Of a stretch of DNA of 64,000 nt, positions 55,701 through 64,000 are shown one piece after another; within the stretch, counting starts at the first letter, position 1, and each line of letters starts with the position of its first letter. The stretch comes from Apoda limacodes (taxonomy: Eukaryota > Arthropoda > Insecta > Lepidoptera > Limacodidae), in NCBI GenBank assembly GCA_946406115.1, contig OX291551.1, positions 10,850,001 to 10,914,000 of the forward strand, read 5' to 3'. The notes below the pieces were generated by a model. The model did not search any database and was not told the DNA's origin. It saw nothing but the letters and a program-made list of their open reading frames with translations. Both the position numbers and the translations under genes were made by a program.

Positions 55701-58700
55701 AAATTTCGTTATCGGCGTACGTTCTTACGGCAACTCCTAAATTATAGAAAAAAACAATCAAATCTTAATTCTTTAATGGCATAATACATTCGTGTCTGTG
55801 AAACCATGGAAATACACATACAAAATTTCAAACCAGTCAGTCAGCCGTTTAGAAGTTATGTGAAAAAGATAAGAACGGAAGGATAAGGCTACGTTCACAC
55901 GGCGTAATTTTTCTCGTATACCGTACACGAGATTTAATCGAATATCGTAGTGACAACAAAATTTGTATGGCAACTCTGAAAATCGTTCACACGGCATCTA
56001 TGCGAGAAAATCTCGTATTAGAGAAATATCTCTTCCCGTGTACCGTATGGTTTTGCCACTGGGAACGCGAGAGTCTCGTAACGATTTTATCGAATGCGAT
56101 GCTCAGTGGCGCCTATGTTTACGTTGATTCGTTCACACGGACAAACTGGTTTCTCGTATACGAGACTCGCGCGGGGATAGGCAGCAGGCAGGTGTGTTTG
56201 TGATGTCTTTGGCGAAGTGGATTGCCGATTACGATCGAGTTATTTATCACGCCTATCGAGTATCTACCCATAATATGGTATAAATCATTAGACAACTATA
56301 AAAAATGGCGTGCTCTCAACGACTGGCGGTGTGGCGGCTGGCAAAGCGTATCGATTAGACGCTGTGTGAACGGTGGCCACGTATACGGGAAGTCCGCATA
56401 CGTGAAAAAACCGAATGGACCTCGCACCGTGTGAACGGCCGTCTCGTATACGGTAAAACCGTATACGAGAAAATATTGTATCGAATAGTCGCCGTGTGAA
56501 CGTAGTCTAATTCTTTCTACCCGTTGTCCCATTACCTGTTTTCCAGTAGGAATGAAGCATTTTTCCGCGGTAAAAATTAGCCTATAATGTTGGCTTGTAA
56601 TGGTAAAAGAATTTTTCAAATCGGTCCAGTAGTTTCAGAGCCTATTCAATACGAATTGTTGATTATTTTGTTGATTTTCATTGTATTTCATGTTGATTAT
56701 AATTGTATTTAAAGAAATAAAAAAATTTATTGCCCTTTTAAGTCTGTGGAGTGACTTAAACTTCCTGTCTAACTTGTACAACGGTTGTGTTTTAAGGAAT
56801 TGTTGTTATTTTATTGTTATCATCATACCATCGCTCCCATCACCATCGGCAGGCCGTTTATCCTCACACCCTAAAACCTGAAAAGTCACACAACTAGTTT
56901 ACTGCTTTTATAAAATCTATATTAAAATGTTATCCTTTCTTCGAATCGCTGTCGACGTCGGTAGTTAGACCTAGTACTTAACTGCCCTACAAGGAAGTAT
57001 TTGGATTCTACCCATCATAAATTATAGCTGGCAGTTGGGCCATTGTCTAACTCCAATGACATACGTTTTCAAGACCATTACCATTGTCATTGCTAATCAA
57101 ATACTGTCTATTACGTTAAATTAGCTGACCTGAGACCCAGGTACCTGTATATTTTTTCTAAAATTTACATCAGTCATTAAATGGAAACTTTTTGCTAGCC
57201 TTTGCGAATTTGGTTGTTAACGTAGTTTGAATTTTTTTTTTATTGAATCTAAACATTTAACTATGCTAAGTAATAAATAAGTCTTTTATTATTATTGCAA
57301 CTGCGGTTCACAGGCTGCCTGTAAGTGGTAGTGATTTTTCTTGATTTTTAGTTGATTTTGAATGAATTTAAATGTAGTACCTGGTTTGTTTTATTTGTTC
57401 TGGTAGAGTAATTTGATATTATTTATTTCAGGTAGTCTTATATACAGATTAAGAGCCATCGACCCCGATGGTGATACGCTAAAATTTGGAGTAAGAGACC
57501 AAATCGCTAGTGATATTGTAAGAATAGAAGCCATTTCATCCAACGAAGCTAATATTTATTTAGTTAAGGAATTAGATAGAGAAGTGAGTATCCGTTTGTG
57601 AAGTAAGTATCGTAGACTAAAACTGTTTGCGTAATATCTTTAGGTCCAGGTTTATGTTTATAAAAAAAAAACTTTCTTTATAACTTATTACTTTTAAAGA
57701 TCTTTGCTATCTGTACCTACTTTACCCTTGAGAGGGAAGCTAGTGATTTAGAAATTTCAGTACTTATTAAAAATCTATCAATTTGAAATTAGACCCATGA
57801 AAATTGCTATTTCAAACAAAAAAGGTCTTTTCGTGTTTTCGAAAAACCTTTCCCTAAAGGGGCTGAATATAGAATGATAGTTTGCATGGGAATCCTTTTA
57901 TTTTCTTAGTTAAAACTATTGAACTTGGTATATAAATAACTTTTTATTTGAAAATCATCAATAAGGAGGTAGAATAGAGGATGATCGATTGTATAGAAAT
58001 TTCTTATGCCATCGCACAATCGCCTGTATTTCAAAACTTAATATTTACGAGTTAGGTAGTTTTTTACGACGGGATTTAAATAAGAAAAAAAGCGGAGAAC
58101 GAGATAACATCAGACACAGAACGTGTAGCCAATAAATTTTCATACGTTTAACTAAACTTCTTTATAATGCACTCAAAATAACCAGATATCATTAAAATTT
58201 TCAGATCCGTGATGAATACTCATTTGTTTTAACCTTGACCGACGGTAACCTAGGAGAGGGTAACTTCATAACACAAAGCTTTCTACTGCTAGTGGAGGAT
58301 GTAAACGACAACGAGCCAGTATTTAAGTCTTACCCTTCAGCAGTAACTGTAAAGGAAGATGCTATCTCAGGAGTGTTGGCCACTGTTGAAGCCACTGATC
58401 TTGATGAAGGAGCTTATGGACAAGTATTAAAAAATTCACACCTAATATGCTTTTGACTAGTTGACGATGACCAACAGTATAAGCTGGTTGATGATACTTT
58501 GACTTTAACTGACTTAAGCACCAAGCTGAAATTAGTATAATTTACAAAGTTCTATGATTTTATAGTTTTTAAACCAATCTTAAATATAAAAAGTTATAGT
58601 TTTTTAAACCAATATTTAAATGTAAGTCGTGCGAGATCGAAACTCATAGCGTAATTTTAAAACGCAAGTAAAGAAAAGAATTCTTAAAAAATTGATTTCA

Positions 58701-61700
58701 AGATTTTTTTCTTAAATTTACCAAGAGAACCCCGTGAGCACATATTTTATACATACTCAAAAATATGATATCTTATTTTTCTTATTGCAACCCAAATTAC
58801 GTTTAAAAGAATATTAAATTTAGAAAACCAAAAACTTTTCTGACCTTTATTTTACCACCCTTGCAAATAAAGTAAATCAAAATTACAAAATAATTTTAAA
58901 TGAGTACAATTATCAACACAACATTAAAAATAAGTTTTAAACTACATTATGTAATAATTTCAGGTGTTATATCATTTACAAGAGTTAGATGGAGATGTAA
59001 ATAATTTCGCTATCCAAACCGTAAATGGTAAAGGAGTCATACGACTGATAAAACAATTGGACTACGAGCAAAAATCCCTGTATCAACTTCGTGTGCTGGC
59101 TGTAGATAGAGCCAGCCAGGGTAGAGTTAACACGGGGACAGCAGCTATCCTGGTTAAGGTGCAAGACGTCGAAGATCAACCACCTGAGTTTATAGTTGCA
59201 AGTCCTGTTACTAGAATCGGAGAGGATGCACCTGTTGGGACATCAGTTTTACAAGGTAAACTACTAATTATTTAAAAAGGTTATATTGAACAAACACTAA
59301 GATACTAATTGGTAGATATAAGTACCAGTTGCCATATTTGACACCTATTATACAAACTATAAAATTGCAGTTTTCAAACGTTTGCTATGAAGTATAAATT
59401 ATATTTGTTTTTGTCATATTCTTCAATGCATTTGCATATTTTTGAGTGAAGTTTGACACGAAATTTTTTTTTATCTCTTTAACCGCCAGTTGTACCAACT
59501 CTAGCTCGTAGCCTAGCTATTTTACGGATATTCGAAAATTACGCTTCTTAAGCGTAATAGTCTTTAGTCATTATTAAAATTGTGTGAATTTAAAATAAGC
59601 CAAGTTTTTTCAAGGAATCGACTAAAAAACTGTGCTTAAGTATAATAATATATCTCTTCTTCTTGGATACTTGCAGTGCGCGCAATAGATGGAGATCGCG
59701 GCATTAACAACCGCATCTCCTACAGCATCATATCTGGTGGAGAAGAACTATTCGACATTGACAGCAGCTCAGGGGTTGTGTTTACAATCAATAAACTCGA
59801 CAGAGAAGACCCTAACAACAGCAACGGCGCCTATATTTTAGAAATATTGGTAAAACCTTTTGTAAAATATCTTGGCATTTTAGTCATAAAATAAGGATTT
59901 TGCTTATTGATATTTGCTCTTATTTCTTATTTCTAAAAGCTCGCCATATCGCTTCCAATACCAAATTACCTTATACATTATTTTATTTTGAGAATTTGAT
60001 ATTTTAATCTTTACTAAGTTACCTACTAGTTTCGAAATGGACCTAATTAAATTTAGGATATTCATATTTGGCTTTGTTATTTTTAAAGTTCAGATAACGA
60101 TCTGTGACTGTTTAAATATCTGTTTTTGCTCGAAAAATATGTGAAGTCTTTAACTTATCTAATTCGATAACATGACCTATACAGGCAACAGAAGAGTCAC
60201 GTGTTGTATTTCCAATGCCCAGTACTACCACGGAAGTAACAGTGATTATCACTGACGTAAACGACGAAAGTCCTTGTTTCCGCAGTGACAAGTATGTTGC
60301 TGAAGTATTGGAGAACGCCCAACAGAACACTCCCATCACCTTTCTTCAAGATGCCATACCAGAAGTTTTTGATTACGATCAGGTGAGGTCACAAATTAAA
60401 TCATGTTGGTACTGCAAGTTTATAGCCTACGTTTGGCTGCAAATGTTAGCTTTTAAAGTTTAGTAAGTTTCTGAGCTTTTAAAGACTAAATTGCTGTTAA
60501 TACGTTCATTAATAACAATAATAATTCTGAACGTATAGTTATCAGCTATCCGCTTCAAAATAAGTATTTACGCATGGACAAAGGATTTTGCAACACTTGA
60601 TATTTATATACCTCAAAAGTGGAAAACAATGCTAATTAACTAATTATAAATGCCCGCATAATGTTAACTGAGGACAGTTATCTATGAAGCCTTGTTAGAC
60701 ATGGGGCATGTCGCCGACACTTTAAAATCAAATTAATAAAAACCCTGAAACCGCACTGTGTGCGACCATTTATGTTCTAAGGTGTCAGTAAGAATTCCCT
60801 GTTGATAGCGAGTTAAATTGTTATGTGAAAAGCTTTAAACTTTTTTTACAGGGTAAAAACGGAACCTTTGAATTATTCTTACACGGCGATAACGGAATCT
60901 TTGATGTTACACCGTTTAAAGGTATTAACGAAGCTTCGTTTCTAATAAGAGTAAATGATCCGTCATTTCTGGATTTTGAGCGGGTCACTGTAATGAACTT
61001 CAGTCTAGTCGCCAAAGAAATTGTTGCCAAAGACCCCAAGATGAGGTAATTCCAAACAAGATCTAAATATTTTTTATGGTTCATTCTTATCTGTTATTAG
61101 TACTCGAAACATTTGGCAATTTTTAATCATCCTATACATTTCAGTGACATTAATAAATATCCTCGTATACAGTAATTTAATTTTTAATAAACCTAATTTT
61201 CCACTGATAATTTTGTTTGGTGACTTAATATTTATAATTTCAGTGTAGTTTCAATAATGGTACATATTAAGGATGAGAACGACAACTTCCCAGAATTTAC
61301 AGAGTCTCTGTATAAGGTATCAATTCCGGAAAACTGCGGTGTTGGAACAACCGTGGCTTGGGTGCAAGCCCTCGATCAAGATTCTGAAAATTATGGTACC
61401 AGAGGAATCAGATACACCAGGCTTGAAGGAAGTATCGCACACATGTTAGTAAAAAAATATATATGCTACACATTATTAACTAAAACATTTTTTTAATAAT
61501 CGTTTCTTAATAATTCCTTGTCATAATATTTTTTAGTATGTCCCCTTGTTTAATTGGACAAAAGTAATTATAAACTGCACAGACACTGCCAGTGCATACC
61601 TTATTACTACTTTATCAGAGAATCGTTTTCAGTTTAAATCTCAACCCCATGTCCGGGATCATAACTGTTAAGCAAGCTGGTGGTGAACATTTTGATAGGG

Positions 61701-63591
61701 AACTAATTCCACGTCATTACCTCACGGTAGAAGCCAGGGATGATCTGGGCAAAGGCAATCGGAACACTGCTCAGCTGATAATAGATATCGAAGATGTTAA
61801 TGACAACGCTCCGATATTCCTGGCCAACAAATACGAAGCCAGACTGTTAGAAAATAAAAATCACTTTGAAAATCCCCTTGTTCTTGAAGCTAGAGATATT
61901 GATTTGAATGGTAAGTACTAATACAGATTTAACTCATACAAAACAAATAATCATTTTAAGAATGTTAACAGGTTAAATTAAAAAAACCATTGCTATTAAT
62001 CGTAATATTATTAACATTGTAACGTGACAACTTGTGCCTTTCACTTTTTATGTCTGTCTCTCTCGCTCTTAGGCGGGCTAACCATGCCGCGTGCCTCTCA
62101 CTCGCTCTCATTGTGAGCGCATAACGTGAGCGGAGCGTAACGCAGTTTCTTGAAGTGTCACCCGGCAAACCAATTTATAAGACGTTGTCACGTCAAAAAT
62201 ATACAGGTATAAATTTTGTGTTTTTTTGGAAGTTTGAGATTGTAATTAATATTTATCAACAGGTACAAAAAATAACCATATTGAATATTCGATAATTGGT
62301 GGTGATTACAAGAATAATTTTTCTATTGATCCTAATTTGGGTATTATCACACCAGTAGCAGGAATCGATTTCGAACAAATACCAGGAGAAAATACAAATA
62401 TAAGGCCAATACATTTGACTGTAAGTATTTTTTTAACTACCTAAAAATCAATACCATTTTATATCTCGTAAGAATTAAATAGGTGGAGTATTTACTTTTA
62501 TGTTTTTATATGTAGGTGAGAGATGAGACTATATTTTTTTTAAAGAGATTGATAAAACAATATCGTTATTTGCAGGTAAAAGCCCGCGACTTCGGTGAAC
62601 CTGCTCTGTCTTCCACAGTACCAGTGACAATATACGTGCAGGATGTAAATGACCACGCTCCTTCATTTCAACAGCTACTTTATAAAAGATCCATCCCGGA
62701 AGACATGCCTGGTGGAACAAGCGTTCTTGAGGTATAGGTTATATAATTTAACCATAATCGTTATCCCGATTTCTTTTCTCTTTGCTTAACCCATAAATGA
62801 TTACTCAAAAGCAGAAGAAAACGTAATTAATATGAACATTATAAACTTATTAGATTTTTGAAGCTAGTTTTAAAAACAGTGAATACGCTTGAAGTTAAAT
62901 AAAGACCTCTGGAATTTTTAGTTCCAAGTCGAAACCTTCAGTGAGACTTTATTATCATACAATAAATACAAAAGGACTATCTTATAAACGTATGTTTACT
63001 AATAAAGCAATTTAAATTCTGCATCAGGTGAAAGCTCGCGATGGAGATGGCTCTGCTCCTAACAACCAAGTGGTGTACAGAATTCAGCGCGGTGCAAGTG
63101 ATAAATTTATAATTGACTCGCGTTCTGGAGTTATCTTTGTAGCCAATGGCTCGTCGCTCGACCCCGATAAGACCAATCCCAAGATCAACCGATACACTTT
63201 AACTGTGGTATGTATTATCTAATTATTATGGGCTCCTCAATCACTATTAGGCACTTATATTTTAATATTTTATTATTAGGACCTTTTACCTTTAAGTTTA
63301 TTTTTTTTATTTTCTAGTATTTGCACATGCGTGTGAGAAATATACCTTCTAAATAGAGAGCATAGTACACTCACAACATATCTTGTATGACTATCCAAAT
63401 TACCTACAAACTCCACTACAATCAAAATTGAGTTCAAATCAGGTTTTTCAACACAGGTGGCACTTGACGGCGGTATTGGCGACCAACAACTAAGTACTGC
63501 GGTTCTTGTGAATATCACTATAGTGGACGTTAACAACAAGCCGCCAGTATTTGTAGAACCAGGGACCATCACCGTCATGGAGAACACACAG
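52580..63591 (+). CDS. Cadherin-87A-like protein, 5' part (13 exons)
   Basis: Joined exons 52580-52775, 57432-57583, 58205-58423, 58964-59255, 59677-59849, 60185-60382, 60852-61045, 61244-61444, 61633-61910, 62263-62420, 62576-62731, 63028-63207 and 63457-63591 give 844 codons with every frame closing. Residues about 26-39 (LYWLLVVILPSVTA) form the core of a signal peptide, cleaved before NRAPRF. Seven complete cadherin repeats of about 110 residues follow, each closing with a DxNDxxP-type calcium motif: DVNDNEP, DVEDQPP, DVNDESP, DENDNFP, DVNDNAP, DVNDHAP and DVNNKPP. An eighth begins at VEPGTITVMENTQ. The protein should be a single-pass surface cadherin; the remaining repeats, membrane segment and tail lie beyond the window. 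The start NRAPRFLIDGQSEIV..LKEGPDTPVG fits insect Cad87A (relative of vertebrate CDH23) as I remember it. ATG 52580 or the in-frame ATG 52592 may start translation. Confidence 0.88.
53065..53670. repeat. Paired direct repeats in cadherin intron 1
   Basis: agttaaagaatgt..gaa(a/g)gcatgttatt..agtct(a/t)aaactt..aacagtgg..atcgattt occurs at 53178-53255 and 53587-53665; ttaagctgaa(g/a)tcgacg(g/a)tg..ctcaaatag occurs at 53068 and 53294. They are remnants of one repeated unit, partly scrambled. Confidence 0.65.
55389..55665. mobile_element. Foldback MITE copy 2 (right arm lost)
   Basis: It matches 31975-32240 from tcgcagcg..cttcatacaaac through gaaaactggcacactacagac to tatttattctta, then stops where copy 1 would begin its right arm. 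A SINE-like element starts at once (ctagcttctgtcagcggctt), so a later insertion or deletion removed the arm. Confidence 0.75.
55668..55883 (+). mobile_element. SINE-like element (ctagct type)
   Basis: It starts actagcttctgtcagcggct then tcgcccgctctaaatttcg, and later has aaatttcaaaccagtcagtc and gtttagaagttatgtgaaaaag. Related to the pieces at 35536 and 43269. Non-coding. Confidence 0.55.
55884..56510. mobile_element. Harbinger-like MITE (621 bp) with TAA flanks
   Basis: The element proper is 55887-56507. Ends are GGCTACGTTCACACGGCG and, in reverse complement, GACTACGTTCACACGGCG (one mismatch in 18). TAA stands at 55884-55886 and 56508-56510, the 3-bp duplication typical of PIF/Harbinger elements. 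Internally cgttcacacgg recurs at 55983 and 56131 and its complement ccgtgtgaacg or gtgtgaacgg at about 56371 and 56428, and tctcgtatacgag-type palindromes at about 55908, 56152 and 56442. No transposase frame is present. Confidence 0.85.
57432..57583 (+). CDS. Cadherin exon 2: middle of EC1
   Basis: Acceptor atttcag, donor gtgagt. It encodes SLIYRLRAIDPDGDTLKFGV through IYLVKELDRE; IDPDGD is the calcium-binding DxD region of EC1. Confidence 0.9.
58205..58423 (+). CDS. Cadherin exon 3: end of EC1, start of EC2
   Basis: Acceptor ttttcag, donor gtatta (weak). It encodes IRDEYSFVLTLTDGNLGEGN, the linker VEDVNDNEPVF and VKEDAISGVLATVEATDLDE. Confidence 0.9.
58964..59255 (+). CDS. Cadherin exon 4: rest of EC2, start of EC3
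   Basis: It encodes VLYHLQELDGDVNNFAIQTV, YQLRVLAVDRA and the variant linker VQDVEDQPPEF, then IGEDAPVGTSVLQ. Glu replaces the usual Asn in DxNDxxP here. Confidence 0.9.
59677..59849 (+). CDS. Cadherin exon 5: core of EC3
   Basis: Acceptor cttgcag, donor gtaaaa. It encodes VRAIDGDRGINNRISYSIIS, then FDIDSSSGVVFTINKLDRED. Confidence 0.9.
60185..60382 (+). CDS. Cadherin exon 6: end of EC3, start of EC4
   Basis: It encodes ATEESRVVFPMPSTTTEVTV, linker ITDVNDESPCF and YVAEVLENAQQNTPITFLQD. The Cys in the linker tail (SPCF) is unusual. Confidence 0.9.
60500..60830 (-). mobile_element. Decayed LINE 3' fragment in a cadherin intron
   Basis: aaaccgcactgtgtgcgacc, gttctaaggtgtcagtaaga and attccctgttgatagcgag follow 26905-26975 of the LINE family. 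Heavily diverged, minus orientation relative to the gene. Confidence 0.55.
60852..61045 (+). CDS. Cadherin exon 7: core of EC4
   Basis: It encodes GKNGTFELFLHGDNGIFDVT, NDPSFLDFERVTVMNFSLVA and ends DPKM in phase 2. Confidence 0.88.
61244..61444 (+). CDS. Cadherin exon 8: EC4/EC5 linker and EC5 start
   Basis: It encodes SVVSIMVHIKDENDNFPEF, IPENCGVGTTVAWVQALDQD. The donor is gttagt after CACAT; the join CAT|T to exon 9 restores HILNLNP. Confidence 0.85.
61633..61910 (+). CDS. Cadherin exon 9: end of EC5, start of EC6
   Basis: It encodes LNLNPMSGIITVKQAGGEHF, LTVEARDDLGKGNRNTAQL, linker EDVNDNAPIF and LVLEARDIDLNG. Confidence 0.9.
62021..62194. mobile_element. Short TIR element (MITE) in a cadherin intron
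   Basis: The ends aacgtgacaac and gttgtcacgtc are inverted repeats of about 10 bp. The interior is GC-richer (gcgggctaaccatgccgcgt; gtgagcggagcgtaacgcag). A short element of this wording is common in lepidopteran introns in my recollection. 174 bp, non-coding. Confidence 0.68.
62263..62420 (+). CDS. Cadherin exon 10: core of EC6
   Basis: It encodes TKNNHIEYSIIGGDYKNNFS, DPNLGIITPVAGIDFEQIPG and ends IHLT in phase 0. Confidence 0.9.
62576..62731 (+). CDS. Cadherin exon 11: end of EC6, start of EC7
   Basis: It encodes VKARDFGEPALSSTVPVTIY, linker QDVNDHAPSF and YKRSIPEDMPGGTSVLE. Confidence 0.92.
63028..63207 (+). CDS. Cadherin exon 12: core of EC7
   Basis: It encodes VKARDGDGSAPNNQVVYRIQ, FIIDSRSGVIFVANGSSLDP and ends YTLTV. 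Confidence 0.92.
63457..63591 (+). CDS. Cadherin exon 13: end of EC7, start of EC8
   Basis: It encodes VALDGGIGDQQLSTAVLVNI, variant linker VDVNNKPPVF (Asn for the usual Asp) and VMENTQ. Donor gtctgt at 63592 is weak but keeps phase 0. Confidence 0.85.
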
Positions 63592-64000
63592 GTCTGTACT
63601 AAATAAAGCAGCCATCCAATCCAAAATGTACATTACCAGTCTTTGTCAAGTACGCCATAGTGACTAATAGGACTTTTTGTCAAGTAGAATAGAATATCAT
63701 TATTTTGCTTATAATGTTGTAGAATATTAAATGATAAATACATTTTGAAGTCCTACATATTTTAATAATTAATGATATGCAATTGTAGACTTCATTACCG
63801 GGCTAACTAATCTGATTGATTACATAAGAAAATTGAAGGTGTGTTGTAAGTGTATAATTGTACATTGTAGATCGCCATTGCAGGAACATAGGCCTGACTA
63901 TTTAGAATGAAGACTCAGGCCACTATGCTGGACCAGTGTGTATGCACGGACGTTGTCGTCGAGCTATTTTCCACACGACTGCCATTTTTTTTTTTATATA
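63592..64000 (+). other. Cadherin intron 13, cut by the window end
   Basis: A tRNA-SINE tail scrap (actcaggccactatgctgga) lies at about 63913-63935; nothing else is recognised. The next exon is outside. Confidence 0.55.

Larger units (their letters stand above)
52776..57431 (+). other. Intron 1 of the cadherin gene with several repeats
   Basis: The 4.7-kb intron holds paired repeats (53065-53670), a foldback MITE half (55389-55665), a SINE-like piece (55668-55880) and a Harbinger-like MITE (55887-56507). The four copies of tttttgaacgg at 54410-55200 hint at another decayed element. Confidence 0.7.

Noticed and set aside
55967..56619. Several frames in both directions around the Harbinger-like MITE
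   Set aside because: They lie across inverted and palindromic repeats and show no transposase motif.

Overview
The window is eukaryotic, AT-rich and dense in transposable elements. It looks like a lepidopteran (moth or butterfly) nuclear genome. The main grounds are a dispersed short element with the head motif gtgcgagtcggactcgcgc and a tail of (GACA)n followed by acggaaccctaaaaa, non-LTR retrotransposon tails of types I associate with Lepidoptera, and spliced genes with canonical GT-AG introns. I see no prokaryotic, organellar or CRISPR features and no free-standing tRNA or rRNA gene.

Two host protein-coding genes can be read, both on the + strand. The first is the 3' part of a multi-PDZ scaffold gene (10 exons, 14965-22430, stop TGA at 22428). 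It opens in the second half of one PDZ domain, then encodes two complete PDZ domains, one of which is preceded by a 15-nt micro-exon. The second is the 5' part of a large cadherin, very likely Cad87A (13 coding exons, 52580-63591). It starts with a signal peptide, carries seven complete extracellular cadherin repeats and the start of an eighth, and continues past the window edge. All 23 exons were joined by eye, and the reading frame closes across every junction.

Layout. 1-14964: repeats and probably intronic or upstream DNA of the PDZ gene, with a 5'-truncated jockey-like LINE with an open reverse transcriptase frame (about 1226-3379), a decayed second LINE (5216-5760), SINE pieces, a perfect 265-bp direct repeat (9446-9710 and 10782-11046) and a GC-rich block of unknown origin (12120-12760). 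14965-22430: PDZ gene. 22431-52400: about 30 kb of intergenic DNA with no convincing host gene. It holds a decayed LINE (26690-28030) whose 3' tail is scattered elsewhere in the window, several terminal-inverted-repeat elements, SINEs, RTE-like scraps, a Helentron-like remnant with an endonuclease domain (46089-47639) and a 78-bp tandem array (49657-49950). 52408-64000: cadherin gene; its 4.7-kb first intron contains a Harbinger-like MITE with TAA target duplications (55887-56507) and half of a long-armed foldback element.

The strongest candidates for something not yet catalogued are non-autonomous elements rather than a new gene system: the 507-bp element at 32813-33319 (54-bp inverted ends, GTTA flanks), the palindrome-studded MITE at 55887-56507, the Helentron-like remnant, and the 265-bp perfect repeat framing a TTATAA-rich block. 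Family names come from pattern recognition without database searches.
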